A DNA stretch of 64,000 nucleotides from Streptomyces sp. XM4193 (GTDB lineage: Bacteria; Actinomycetota; Actinomycetes; Streptomycetales; Streptomycetaceae), in contig NZ_JALLGK010000001.1 in assembly GCF_023072595.1 (NCBI RefSeq), positions 248,001 to 312,000 of the forward strand, in the 5' to 3' direction. Below the pieces are notes generated by a model that ran no database searches, was not told where the DNA came from, and was given only the letters and a program-made list of their open reading frames with translations. Positions 48,276-58,700 of the stretch are shown in pieces (positions within the stretch are counted from its first letter, which is position 1; each line of letters opens with the position of its first letter). A program made the position numbers and the translations under genes.

Positions 48276-49658
48276 TCAAGCGGTTTCCTCAACACCTGTG
48301 GAGAGTTCGTGCAGAGGGAGTTCCGCGATGAGTAGTTTTCCGGCCATTGTGACGCCGCCGTCCATGGCGATCGCGAGTCCGTCGGCGTAGACGTACGGTC
48401 CGTGGACCTGTACGGCGCCCTCCTCGTCCTTCTCCGCCTCCTCGGTGGCGGTCTCGCCGAGCAGGTACGGGATCGGGCTGTGCCCGTGCACGATCCGTGC
48501 GCCGCCGTAGGTGGCGAGCAACTCCTGGACCGCGCGGGGTCCTTCCTCGTCGCGAAAGGCGAAGCGCTTGGTGAACTTGCGGAACAGGTCCCAGGTGATG
48601 TCCGGGTCGCGCTGGTCCAGCGCCTCCGTGATCACGTCGTTGACTTCCTCGATGGTGTCGCCGTAGTCGAGGTAGGCCGAGCAGTCGGAGTGGATCAGCA
48701 GGTGCTCGTCGGCGAGTGCCATCGCGTCGAGCCGGGACATCCAGCGGATGTGGTGCTCCTGCAGCCGCTCCATGTCGGTGCGCTGGCCGCCGTTGAGCAG
48801 CCAGGCGGCCTGGAAGGAGGCCGTGCCTGCACCGGAGTTGATGGGGGTGTCCGCGAAGCGCCGGGCTCCGAGCAGCAGCAGCTCGTGATTGCCGAGCAGC
48901 GCCTTGCAGTAGCCGCCGACCGCCGCCGCCTCGGCGGAGAGCTGCATCACCAGGTCGATGACGCCGATGCCGTCGGGCCCGCGGTCGGTGAAGTCCCCGA
49001 GGAACCACAGCCGCGCCTTGCCGGCCGCCCAGTGGTCCTCCGCGTCGGTCAGACCGGCTTCGCGCAGCGCCTGCCGCAGCTCGTCGAGGTAGCCGTGGAC
49101 GTCGCCCACGACGTAGAGCGGGCCGGGGGCGCTGCTCTGCCCCTCGGCCGAGACGGCGGAGGCGGGCAGCGGGGTGTCGACGAGCGTGGGAGTGGGCGCG
49201 GGGGCGGAATCCCGGCCGATGACGGGGAGGTTGCGCTCGGTCGGGGTGTATCCGTCGTCCGGCAGCGGTGGTTCGTCCGGCGCGGGCGGCGGCAGGTGCG
49301 GCGGCTGCGCGGGAGCCCCCGGCGCGACCGGCCCCGGCGCGCTCGCCCGCACGGGCACGGGCGCAACGGCGGCGACGGGCGGGACGGCGGCAACCGGCGC
49401 CGCCACGGGGGAGGTTGCCGCAACGGGCGGTGTCACGGGCACGGGGCCCGGAACAGCTGCCGGCTGGACGGGCGCGGGCGCCGGTGGGACGGGCGCGAGC
49501 CGTACCGCTGTGAGCGGCGCGGGCGCGGACCGCTGCGGAACGGCTGCGGCAGCCGCGGCGACGACCGGGCCTCCGGGCACTCCGGCTGGAGCCCCCGGGG
49601 CGGCGCTCGCGGGTACCTGCTGCCACACATCGGGTCCCTGACCGGCCCCCTGAGTCAT
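48276..49658 (-). CDS. PPP-type metallophosphoesterase with Pro/Ala-rich N-terminus
   Basis: 460 residues. The first 180 are Pro/Ala/Val low complexity. The catalytic domain (185-430) has GDVHG, GDFTDRG, GNHE and a late VHGHSP, which are the metal-binding motifs of the PPP serine/threonine-phosphatase superfamily. The substrate may be a phosphoprotein or a nucleotide such as ApnA. GGAGG precedes ATG 49658. A kinase gene at 9825-11534 and the edge kinase at 63385 are not adjacent enough to assign a partner. Confidence 0.85.
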   Translation of the reverse strand: MTQGAGQGPDVWQQVPASAAPGAPAGVPGGPVVAAAAAAVPQRSAPAPLTAVRLAPVPPAPAPVQPAAVPGPVPVTPPVAATSPVAAPVAAVPPVAAVAPVPVRASAPGPVAPGAPAQPPHLPPPAPDEPPLPDDGYTPTERNLPVIGRDSAPAPTPTLVDTPLPASAVSAEGQSSAPGPLYVVGDVHGYLDELRQALREAGLTDAEDHWAAGKARLWFLGDFTDRGPDGIGVIDLVMQLSAEAAAVGGYCKALLGNHELLLLGARRFADTPINSGAGTASFQAAWLLNGGQRTDMERLQEHHIRWMSRLDAMALADEHLLIHSDCSAYLDYGDTIEEVNDVITEALDQRDPDITWDLFRKFTKRFAFRDEEGPRAVQELLATYGGARIVHGHSPIPYLLGETATEEAEKDEEGAVQVHGPYVYADGLAIAMDGGVTMAGKLLIAELPLHELSTGVEETA

Positions 49659-49910
49659 CGACCCCTCCACCGTTTTCCGCCGCTGTGCACCCTGGGTACG
49701 TCCTGTCGACCGCGTCCGACGCGGATGCTGTCCGCCCATCATAGGAACGAGGGCCGGGAGTTGTGACGCACCAGGGGGTGGCAATTGAAGCGGGTGCGAC
49801 CCGGGAGCGTGAATTCCTCCTGAATTCTCCGTTTGTGCGAGGGGCGTGCACGGTGGCGGAACAACGCCCTCCGCCGGTCGGGCAAGCCGTCCCCGGGGTG
49901 CCCGGACCGG

Positions 49911-51059
49911 TCAGTCATCGCCGGACGGGGCCCTCGGCGCGCTGACGGTGGTACGCCTGGTCCGGCGCTGCGAACTGGTCCGCACGATCAGGTCGGTGGG
50001 CATGATCTGCTGCCGCGGGTCGCCCGTCGCCGCGCTGTCGCCGGCCTCGGCGGAGGGGCCCGAGCCCTCGCCCTCGATCGCGTCGATGAGCAGCTGCACG
50101 ACGGTGGTCCCGATGCGTCCGGGCTTGAGCGAGAGCGTGGTGATGGGCGGTTCGGTCGCGGCGTAGACGGTCGACTCGCTGCAGCACACCAGCAGCAGAT
50201 CCTCGGGCACGCGCAGGCCGTAGCGGCGGGCGGCGGCCAGCAGGTCCGTGCCGTTGGGGTCGAAGAGCCCGTACACCGCGTCGGGCCGGTCCGGTCTGGC
50301 GAGCAGGCGGTCGGCGGCGACCGCGCTCTGGCGGGGGTCGTGCGCGGGGTAGGCCTCGTAGACCGGGTCCTGGCCGACCCGCTCGCACCAGCGCAGATAG
50401 GCGGTGGTGGAGAGCCGGGTGTAGCTGTCGGTGCTGGTGCCGGTGAGCAGCCCGATGCGGCGGGCGCCGGACTCGGCGAGATGGTCCAACAGATGGGTGA
50501 CGGCCGCCTCGTGGTCGTTGTCGACCCAGGCGGTGACGGGCAGCGAACCGGCCGGCCGGCCGTCGGAGACGACCGGGATGCCCTGCTGGACCAGCTCGGT
50601 GACGACCGGGTCGTGGTCGGCCGGGTCGATGACGACGGTGCCGTCCAGAGCGACGTTGGACCAGACGTCGACGGTGCGCTGGCGCGCGGGTGCGGGAAGG
50701 ATCACCAGCGCGTAGCCGCGGGCGAGCGCGGTGGAGGTGGCGGCCCTGACCATGTCGGCGAAGTAGGCGAACTCGGTGAAGCTGAAGGGCTCTTCGCCGT
50801 AGGTGGTCACCGTCAGCCCGATGAGGCCGGACTTGCCGGTGCGCAGTGTCCGGGCGGCGGCGGAGGGTCGGTAGCCGAGTCGGTCGGCGACTTCGCGGAC
50901 GTGCCGTCTCGTGGCGTCGGGCAGTCTGCCCTTGCCGTTGAGGGCGTCGGAGACCGTAGTGATGGAGACGCCGGCGGCTGCGGCGACGTCTCGGATCCCG
51001 GCTCGCCCCAGCCGACGGCCGCTGGAACGGCTCACCTGGTGCTTCCCTGCTGCTGTCAT
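49911..51059 (-). CDS. LacI-family transcriptional regulator
   Basis: 382 residues. N-terminal HTH (RAGIRDVAAAAGVSITTVSDALNGKG), hinge with SAAARTLRTGKSGLIGLTV, and a periplasmic-binding-like sensor. I use ATG 51059 because the MTAAGKHQVSR start is, from memory, conserved in streptomycete homologues, although a GTG at 51035 with GGGA upstream is also reasonable. It lies upstream and divergent from hisC; this pair sits next to cydA in S. coelicolor too. Ligand unknown. Confidence 0.85.
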   Translation of the reverse strand: MTAAGKHQVSRSSGRRLGRAGIRDVAAAAGVSITTVSDALNGKGRLPDATRRHVREVADRLGYRPSAAARTLRTGKSGLIGLTVTTYGEEPFSFTEFAYFADMVRAATSTALARGYALVILPAPARQRTVDVWSNVALDGTVVIDPADHDPVVTELVQQGIPVVSDGRPAGSLPVTAWVDNDHEAAVTHLLDHLAESGARRIGLLTGTSTDSYTRLSTTAYLRWCERVGQDPVYEAYPAHDPRQSAVAADRLLARPDRPDAVYGLFDPNGTDLLAAARRYGLRVPEDLLLVCCSESTVYAATEPPITTLSLKPGRIGTTVVQLLIDAIEGEGSGPSAEAGDSAATGDPRQQIMPTDLIVRTSSQRRTRRTTVSAPRAPSGDD

Positions 51060-51553
51060 GGCGTGCTGATAGTAGAGCTGACTCCGAACGTTGACGGGAG
51101 CGCTCGACGGAGGGTCGGAAGTCACGATTCTGCAAGATCATAAACGATGAACTGCCTTGGAAAATACGTCAGTTGACGATCCAACAGATAATTTGAGCGG
51201 TCCTTCTGGGCCTCGCTCCCCGTGTTCTCTGCAGGTTGCGAACAGGTCTCAACTCACCTTCACGGGTGACGAGCGCCAGGGATTGCGCTACCGGCGCGCG
51301 CTCGACGGCGTGCGCCGTGCGGAGGACTTGCGTTGTCCGTACATGTTTTCCGCCGCGTCGCCGCGCCGCGGCACCGTCGCCGCACCCGGCCGGGCCGGCG
51401 GGCGCCGGGATGAGTGCTCCGCACGGGTACGCCGCCGCGGCTATTCCTTTTATGGTGGATAGGAATCGACTGCGAACGACGTCGGACGACGGCGCACCGG
51501 GTGCGGAGGCGGGGACGCCGCCCACGCCGCACGCCTTGTCAAGGAGGATGGGG
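51060..51553. other. Divergent promoter region, LacI / hisC
   Basis: 494 bp; 51100-51200 is AT-richer than anything near it, with several TTGACG/TTATGA/GATAAT motifs, so both promoters probably lie there. No gene and no palindromic LacI operator were found. Confidence 0.45.
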
Positions 51554-52651
51554 ATGGCCGACCAGAAGACGGACACGACGCCCAGGCTGCGTGCGGCGCT
51601 CGACGGCGTGCCGACGTACCGGCCCGGCAGGCCGGCGAACGCGGGCGAGGACGGGCCCGTCGGCTACAAGCTCTCCTCCAACGAGAACCCGCACCCTCCG
51701 CTGCCCGGTGTGCTGGAGTCGGCGGTCGCGGCGGCGGCGAGCTTCAACCGCTACCCGGACATGGCCTGCACCGAGCTCTTCGAGGAGCTTTCGCGGCGCT
51801 TCGACGTCCCGGTGGCCCATCTGGCGACCGGCACCGGATCGGTGGGCGTCGCCCAGCAGTTGCTCCAGGCCACGGCGGGCCCCGGCGACGAGGTGATCTA
51901 CGCCTGGCGCTCCTTCGAGGCGTACCCGATCATCACCCAGATCTCCGGCGCCACCTCGGTCAAGGTGCCGCTCACCGCGGGCGAGGAGCACGACCTCGAC
52001 GCGATGGCCGCCGCGATCACCGACCGTACCCGCCTGATCTTCGTCTGCAACCCCAACAACCCGACCGGCGCCTCGATCCGCCGTGCGGAACTGGAGCGCT
52101 TCCTGGACCGGGTGCCCGCCGAGGTGCTGGTCGTGCTCGACGAGGCGTACCGGGAGTTCGTCCGCGACGAGGAGGTGCCGGACGGCATCGAGCTCTACCG
52201 CGACCGGCCGAACGTCTGCGTGCTGCGCACCTTCTCCAAGGCGTACGGCCTGGCCGGTCTGCGGGTCGGTTTCGCGGTGGCGCACGAGCCGGTGGCCGCG
52301 GCGCTGCGCAAGACCGCGGTGCCCTTCGGCGTCAGCCAGATCGCACAGAACGCCGCCGTCGCCTCGCTGCGCAGCGAGGCCGCACTGCTGGAGCGGGTCG
52401 ACGGACTGGTCGCCGAACGCACCAGGGTGCAGGCCGAGTTGGCCGCACAGGGCTGGACCGTGCCGGACTCGCAGGCCAACTTCGTCTGGCTGCGGCTGGG
52501 CGAGCGCACGGTGGAGTTCGCGGAGGCCGCGGACCGCGCCGGCGTCGTCCTGCGGCCGTTCCCGGGCGAGGGCCTGCGGGTGACGATCGGGGAGCGCGAG
52601 GCGAACGACATCTTCCTCAAGGCCGCGGCGGAGTTCCGGGCCGGCCGGTAG
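51554..52651 (+). CDS. hisC: Histidinol-phosphate/aromatic aminotransferase
   Basis: 365 residues, fold-type I PLP aminotransferase. Features: [11 protein letters not shown] at the N-terminus, [16 protein letters not shown] and [12 protein letters not shown] with the PLP lysine in SKAYG. It belongs to the HisC/aromatic aminotransferase group; this copy, outside the his operon, may act on histidinol phosphate, phenylpyruvate or tyrosine. AAGGAGG (51541-51547) is six bases before ATG 51554, which favours it over ATG 51548. Confidence 0.88.
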   Translation: MADQKTDTTPRLRAALDGVPTYRPGRPANAGEDGPVGYKLSSNENPHPPLPGVLESAVAAAASFNRYPDMACTELFEELSRRFDVPVAHLATGTGSVGVAQQLLQATAGPGDEVIYAWRSFEAYPIITQISGATSVKVPLTAGEEHDLDAMAAAITDRTRLIFVCNPNNPTGASIRRAELERFLDRVPAEVLVVLDEAYREFVRDEEVPDGIELYRDRPNVCVLRTFSKAYGLAGLRVGFAVAHEPVAAALRKTAVPFGVSQIAQNAAVASLRSEAALLERVDGLVAERTRVQAELAAQGWTVPDSQANFVWLRLGERTVEFAEAADRAGVVLRPFPGEGLRVTIGEREANDIFLKAAAEFRAGR

Positions 52652-52726
52652 CGGCCACCGCCGCGGACGGCACGGACCGCGGGGCAGCCGGAAGAGCCGC
52701 ACGAGCGAGACGGGCGGTACAGGGCG

Positions 52727-52765
52727 GTACGGGCGGTACGGGCACGACAGCCGTACCGCCCGTAC
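52727..52765 (+). terminator. Terminator of hisC
   Basis: Perfect 15-bp stem GTACGGGCGGTACGG / CCGTACCGCCCGTAC with a 9-base loop. Its left arm is part of a 9-10-bp tandem repeat (GGGCGGTAC x3). Downstream, 52780-52820 has CCCCGCACGTGTCCGT-type repeats. Confidence 0.82.
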
Positions 52766-52957
52766 GTGCGTCCGGGCGCGCGTCCCCGCACGTGTCCGTC
52801 CCCGCACGTGTCCGTGCGTCCCCGCACCTCCGCAACCCGTCCCCGCGACGCGCTCCCGACCCCGGTCGGCGGGCTCGGGCACCGGCTCCGAGCTGGGCTT
52901 TCGCCCCGGGACCGACCCTCCTTCGGAGATCGTTGCAGGGTGCGCCATAATGGGTCT

Positions 52958-52973
52958 TGTGAATGCATTCACA
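52958..52973. promoter_or_regulatory. Rex operator (ROP) upstream of cydA
   Basis: Perfect 16-bp palindrome TGTGAATGCATTCACA; an extra ATTCACAA half-site overlaps it. It matches the established Rex operator (TGTGAACGCGTTCACA) bound by Rex when NADH is low. CATAAT (52946-52951) is a likely -10 element, so the operator covers the transcription start, 98-113 bp upstream of cydA. S. coelicolor cydABCD is a known Rex target. Confidence 0.92.
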
Positions 52974-53070
52974 TTCACAAGCGCGGTGGCTTCCTCCGTA
53001 TTCGCGGAAGAAGATCCTCTATGTCGAAGGGCCCGGCGACGGACCCGCGCATCCGGAAGGAGAACGCGAC

Positions 53071-54600
53071 GTGGACCTCGCACTGGCACCGGAGACCCTG
53101 GCGCGATGGCAGTTCGGCATCACGACCGTCTACCACTTCCTCTTCGTGCCGCTCACGATCTCGCTGGCCTCGCTCACCGCCGGCCTCCAGACCGCCTGGG
53201 TGCGGACGGGCAAGGAGAAGTACCTCAGAGCGACGAAGTTCTGGGGGAAGCTCTTCCTGATCAACATCGCGCTGGGCGTGGTCACCGGCATCCTGCAGGA
53301 GTTCCAGTTCGGCATGAACTGGTCCGACTACTCGCGCTTCGTCGGTGACGTCTTCGGGGCGCCGCTCGCCTTCGAGGCGCTGATCGCCTTCTTCTTCGAG
53401 TCGACCTTCATCGGGCTGTGGATCTTCGGCTGGGACCGGCTGCCGCAGCGGATCCACCTCGCCTGCATCTGGATGGTCGCGATCGGCACCATCCTGTCCG
53501 CGTACTTCATCCTGGCCGCCAACTCCTGGATGCAGCATCCGGTCGGCTACCGGATCGACGAGGAGAGCGGGCGCGCCGAGCTGACCGACATCGTCGCCGT
53601 ACTGACCCAGAACACCGCGGTGGCGCAGTTCTTCCACACCATCGCCGCGGCCTTCCTGGCCGGCGGCGCCTTCATGGTCGGCATCGCGGCCTGGCATCTG
53701 ATGCGCGGCAACCACGTCCCGGTGATGCGCAGTTCGCTGCGGGTGGGCCTGGTGACGCTGGTGGTCTCCGGGCTGCTCGTCGCCGCCAGCGGCGACCGGC
53801 TGGGCAAGATCATGTACGACCAGCAGCCGATGAAGATGGCCGCCGCCGAGGCGCTGTGGGACACCGAGGCGCCCGCGCCGTTCTCGCTGTTCGCGATCGG
53901 GGACGTCGACAAGGGACACAACACGGTCGCCGTCGAACTGCCCGGAATACTCTCCTTCCTCGCCCACGACAACTTCTACGAGGCCGTCCCCGGCATCAAC
54001 GACACCAACGAGGAGCTGAAGGAGAAGTACGGCGAGAAGTTCGGCATCGACGACTTCCGGCCGAACATCGCCGTCACCTACTGGGGCTTCCGCTGGATGA
54101 TCGGCTTCGGCATGGCCTCGCTCGGTGTCGGGCTGCTCGGACTGTGGCTGACCCGGCGCAGATTCCTGCTCGCACCCGAACTGCGCACCGGCGAGGACGA
54201 GGTGCCCCGGCTCGCGCTCACCCGCGGCCGGACGCTGGGCAGCCGGCTGGAGCGCTGGTACTGGCGGCTCGCCGTCCTGACCATCGGCTTTCCGCTGATC
54301 GCCAGCTCCTGGGGCTGGATCTTCACCGAGATGGGCCGTCAGCCCTGGGTGGTGTACGGGGTGCTGCCCACCTCCTCGGCGGTCTCCCCCGGCGTCTCAC
54401 AGGGCGAGGTGATCACCTCGATGGCGATCTACACGCTGCTCTACGGGGTGCTGGCCGTCGTGGAGATCAAGCTGCTGCTGAAGTACGCCAAGGCCGGGCC
54501 GCCGGAGCTCACGGAGGCGGATCTGAACCCGCCCAAGCGGATCGGCGGGGACCCTCACGATCCCGAACAGCAGGAGCGGCCCATGGCGTTCTCCTACTGA
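53071..54600 (+). CDS. cydA: Cytochrome bd oxidase subunit I
   Basis: 509 residues with about nine helices. It oxidises quinol and reduces O2 with high affinity. Axial-ligand region WQFGITTVYHFLFVPLT (His about 21), FFFESTFIGLWIFGW with heme-site Glu, the quinol GRQPW motif (about 425) and a short Q-loop typical of actinobacteria. GTG 53071 has AAGGAG eight bases upstream; frame open to 52963 but not family-like. First gene of cydA-cydB-cydDC under Rex. Confidence 0.95.
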   Translation: MDLALAPETLARWQFGITTVYHFLFVPLTISLASLTAGLQTAWVRTGKEKYLRATKFWGKLFLINIALGVVTGILQEFQFGMNWSDYSRFVGDVFGAPLAFEALIAFFFESTFIGLWIFGWDRLPQRIHLACIWMVAIGTILSAYFILAANSWMQHPVGYRIDEESGRAELTDIVAVLTQNTAVAQFFHTIAAAFLAGGAFMVGIAAWHLMRGNHVPVMRSSLRVGLVTLVVSGLLVAASGDRLGKIMYDQQPMKMAAAEALWDTEAPAPFSLFAIGDVDKGHNTVAVELPGILSFLAHDNFYEAVPGINDTNEELKEKYGEKFGIDDFRPNIAVTYWGFRWMIGFGMASLGVGLLGLWLTRRRFLLAPELRTGEDEVPRLALTRGRTLGSRLERWYWRLAVLTIGFPLIASSWGWIFTEMGRQPWVVYGVLPTSSAVSPGVSQGEVITSMAIYTLLYGVLAVVEIKLLLKYAKAGPPELTEADLNPPKRIGGDPHDPEQQERPMAFSY

Positions 54601-54690
54601 CCCCCGCCGCGGCGCCCACGGGTGTGCGCCGCCGTACCCGCCGGGTCGAGGACGACGGCCCGCTCCCCGCCACCTGCTCTGGAGTGTGTT

Positions 54691-55713
54691 ATGGAACTCC
54701 CCCACCTGTGGTTCGTGCTGATCGCCGTGTTGTGGACCGGCTACTTCTTCCTGGAGGGCTTCGACTTCGGCATCGGCGTGCTCACCGGGATCCTCGCCCG
54801 CGACCGTCGCGAGAAGCGGGTGCTGATCAACACCATCGGCCCGGTCTGGGACGGGAACGAGGTCTGGCTGCTGAGCGCGGCCGGAGCCACCTTCGCCGCG
54901 TTCCCCGACTGGTACGCGACGCTCTTCTCCGGCTTCTACCTGCCGCTGCTGGTTATCCTGGTCTGCCTGATCGTGCGCGGTGTCGCCTTCGAGTACCGGG
55001 CGAAGCGGCCCGAGGAGCGCTGGCAGCGCAACTGGGAGCGGGCCATCTTCTGGACCTCGCTCGGCCCCGCGTTCCTGTGGGGCGTCGTCTTCGCCAACCT
55101 GGTGCACGGCACCCCGATCGGCGAGAGCGGCGAGATCGAGGGCAGCGTGCTCGAACTGCTCGGCCCGCACGCGCTGCTGGGCGGTCTGCTGACGCTGGTG
55201 CTCTTCACCTTCCACGGCGCGGTGTTCGCCGCGCTCAAGACCGTCGGCGAGATCCGGCTGCGCGCGCGGCGCACGGCCGGCGGCCTGGGGCTCGCCGCCG
55301 CGGTGCTGGCGGTGGCCTCGCTCGGCTGGACCCAGGCGGAGCGCGGTGGTACGGCGAGCGCGGTGGCCATGGCCGTCTCGGTGGGGTCGCTGGTGCCGGC
55401 GCTGATCGCCAACGCCCGGGGCCGGGAGGGCTGGTCGTTCGGCTGGTCCGGGGTGGCGATCGCGGCGTTCTCCGCGATGCTCTTCCTCGCGCTGTTTCCC
55501 GACGTGATGCCCTCCTCGCTGCGGGAGGAGTGGAGCCTGACCGTCGAGGGGGCGGCCTCCAGCCCGTACACCCTGCGGATCATGACCTGGTGCGCCGCCG
55601 TCGCGACGCCGGTGGTGATGCTCTACCAGGGCTGGACGTACTGGGTGTTCCGCAAGCGCATCGGTGTGCAGCACATCGCAGAGCCGGTGCATCCGAAGAC
55701 GACGGCGGAGTGA
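54691..55713 (+). CDS. cydB: Cytochrome bd oxidase subunit II
   Basis: 340 residues, eight helices. It begins MELPHLWFVLIAVLWTGYFFLEGFDFGIG, with the conserved GFDFG motif, then WDGNEVWLL. GGAG precedes ATG 54691. It starts 90 bp after cydA and ends 3 bp before the cydDC start. Confidence 0.95.
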   Translation: MELPHLWFVLIAVLWTGYFFLEGFDFGIGVLTGILARDRREKRVLINTIGPVWDGNEVWLLSAAGATFAAFPDWYATLFSGFYLPLLVILVCLIVRGVAFEYRAKRPEERWQRNWERAIFWTSLGPAFLWGVVFANLVHGTPIGESGEIEGSVLELLGPHALLGGLLTLVLFTFHGAVFAALKTVGEIRLRARRTAGGLGLAAAVLAVASLGWTQAERGGTASAVAMAVSVGSLVPALIANARGREGWSFGWSGVAIAAFSAMLFLALFPDVMPSSLREEWSLTVEGAASSPYTLRIMTWCAAVATPVVMLYQGWTYWVFRKRIGVQHIAEPVHPKTTAE

Positions 55714-55716
55714 GCC

Positions 55717-58700
55717 GTGCGTCCCGTCGATCCGCGGCTGCTGCGGTACGCACGCGCCACCCGCGGCTTTCTGCTCGCCTCCGTGGCGCTGGGCCTGTTG
55801 ACCGCGGGGCTGGTGGTCGCGCAGGCGATGCTCGTCGCCGAACTGGTCGTACGTTCCTTCCAACAGGGGGCGGGCGCCGAGGAGTTGGCCGGGCCGCTGG
55901 GGCTGCTGGCGGCCGTCTCGGTGGGCCGGGGGGTGGTCGGCTGGCTGACCGGGCTGGCGGCGCACCGTTCGAGCGCGGCGGTCAAGTCCGAGCTGCGGCT
56001 GCGGCTGCTGCAACGGGCGGCGGCGCTCGGGCCGGGCGCTCCGGCCGCTCGGCGCACCGGTGAGCTGACCGCGCTGGCCACCCGCGGGGTGGACGCGCTG
56101 GACGACTACTTCGGCCGCTATCTGCCGCAGTTGGGGCTCGCGGTGGTGGTGCCGGTCGCGGTACTGGCCCGGATCGTGTGGTCCGACTGGATCGCCGCGT
56201 TGACGATCGCGTTGACGCTGCCGCTCATCCCCGTCTTCATGGTGCTGATCGGCTGGGCGACGCAGGCTCGGATGGACCGCCAGTGGCGCATGCTCTCGCG
56301 GCTCTCGCACCACTTCCTCGACGTCGTCGCCGGCCTGCCCACGCTGAAGGTCTTCGGCCGCGCCAAGGCCCAGGCGGAGAGCGTGCGGCGGATCACCGGC
56401 GATTACCGGCGGGCGACGATGCGCACGCTGCGGGTCGCCTTCGTCTCCTCCTTCGCCCTGGAGCTGCTCGCGACGATCTCGGTCGCGCTGGTCGCGGTGG
56501 GCATCGGCACCCGGCTCGTGCACGGCCAACTCGACCTCTACAGCGGCCTGGTGGTGCTGATCCTGGCACCCGAGGCGTATCTGCCGCTGCGGCAGGTCGG
56601 CACCCACTACCACGCGGCGGCGGAGGGGCTGGCCGCCGCGGAGCAGGTCTTCGAGGTGCTCGCCGAGCCGCTGCCGCAGGACGGTGGGCGCCGGGTGGCG
56701 GGCGACGGTCCGTACGCGCTCGCCGTACAGGGGCTGACGGTGCGCCGGCCGGGCCGGAGCGAACCGGCGGTGCACGACGCGTCGTTCGCCGTGGCGCCCG
56801 GCGAGACGGTGGCGCTGACCGGTCCCTCGGGAGCGGGGAAGTCCACCGTGCTGAGCGCAGTTCTGGGCTTCGTGAACCCGAGCGAGGGCCGGGTGCTGGT
56901 GGGCGGCGCGGACCCGGGCACGAGCCCGGGGCCGGAGCGGCCGGAGGTCGCGGTCCCGGAGGTCACGGGTCCGGAGTCGGTCGACGGGGTGGAGTGGACT
57001 CCGCTCGCGGCGCTCTCGCGGGAGAGCTGGCACCGCCGGGTGGCGTGGGTGCCGCAGCATCCGACGCTCTTCGCCGGGACGGTCGCCGACAACGTACGGC
57101 TGGCGCGTCCCGACGCCGACGAGGAGCAGGTGCGCGCCGCGCTGCGGGACGCCGCGGCGCCGGAACTGTCGCCGGACCGCACGGTCGGCGAGGGCGGCAC
57201 CGGGCTGTCGGCCGGCCAGCGCCAACGTGTCGCGCTGGCAAGGGCGTTCCTCGCCGACCGGCCCGTGCTCCTGCTGGACGAGCCGACCGCCGCGCTGGAC
57301 GGCGAGACCGAGGCGTCGGTGGTGGCGGCGGTGCGGCGGCTGGCCGTCGGCCGCACCGTACTCCTGGTGGTGCACCGGCCCGCGCTGCTGGAAGTGGCGG
57401 ACCGGGTGGTGGAGCTGCCGGGCCCGACCCGCCGCCCGGCGCCGGGGGACACCGTCCCGCCGGAGGCCGGTGCGCGTACGGAGGCTGTCCGCGCCGCTGC
57501 CGTACGGGAGACCGCGGTGGCGGAGACGCCTGCGGCGGAAGGGGCAGGTGCGGCGACGAAGACGTCTGCGGCCTTCGAGCAGGACGGCGGCGGGGCGGTG
57601 GCGCCGCGGCTGCCGGAGCCGGCGCTGCGGCGGGTACGGGCCGGATGGCACGGGCAGCGGGGCAGGTTTGTACTGGCCGGGGTGCTCGGCGCGCTGGCGC
57701 TCGGCAGCGCGGTGGCGCTGATGGCGACCTCCGGCTGGCTGATCTCGCGCGCCTCCGAGCAGCCGCCGATCCTGTACCTGCTGGTCGCGGTGACGCTGAC
57801 CCGGGCGTTCGGCATCGGCCGGGCCGTCTTCCGGTACGCGGAGCGGCTGGTCTCCCACGACGCGGTGCTGAGAGTGCTGGCCGATCTTCGGGTCGGCGTC
57901 CACCGGCGCCTGGAGCAGCTGTCACCGGCGGGCCTGCGCGAGAGCCGGCGCGGGGATCTGCTGGCCCGGCTGGTCAGCGATGTGGACGACTTCCAGGACT
58001 ACTTCCTGCGCTGGCTGCTGCCTGCCTGGGTGGCGGCCGGCGTCTCGCTGGCGGCGGTCGGCTTCACCGCGTGGCTGCTGCCCGCGGCGGGCGCGGTGCT
58101 GGCGGCGGGTCTGTTGGTCGCCGGTGTCGCGGTACCGCTGCTGACCGTACTGGTCGCGCGTCGCACCGAGTCCCAACTCGCCCCGGCCCGCGGAGAGTTG
58201 CACGTGCGGATCGTCGATCTGCTCTCCGGCGTGGGCGAGTTGACGGTCGCGGGCGCGCTGGGCGACCGGCTGGCGGCGGTGCGCGGGAGCGACACCGAGC
58301 TGACGCGGCTGGCCCGGCGGTCCGCGGCGGGCACGGCGCTGGCGGGCGGACTCATCCTGCTCACCGCCGGGTTGACGGTCACGGTGGCGGCGCTGGTCGG
58401 TGTCGCCGCGGTGGCCGACGGCCGGTTGGCCGGAGTGTGGCTCGCGGTGGTCGTGCTGACACCGCTGGCCGCCTTCGAGGCGGTGCTGGACCTGCCGCAG
58501 GCCGTACAGCACCGCCAACGGGTGCGCCGCAGCGCGCAGCGGGTGTACGAGGTGCTGGACACGCCCGTACCGGTGGCGGAGCCGGACCGTCCCGAGCCGG
58601 CCCCGCGGACGCCGTTCCCGGTGGAGGTGCGCGGACTGTCGGTGCGTCACCCCGGCGCCGCCCGACTCGCCCTGGAGGACGTGGAGTTGCGGTTGGAGGC

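Noticed and set aside
54397..57903. Opposite-strand open frame of 1168 codons
   Set aside because: It is antisense to cydA, cydB and cydDC, is Arg/Gln/His/Pro-rich and has no domain. Long antisense frames are normal at this GC content.
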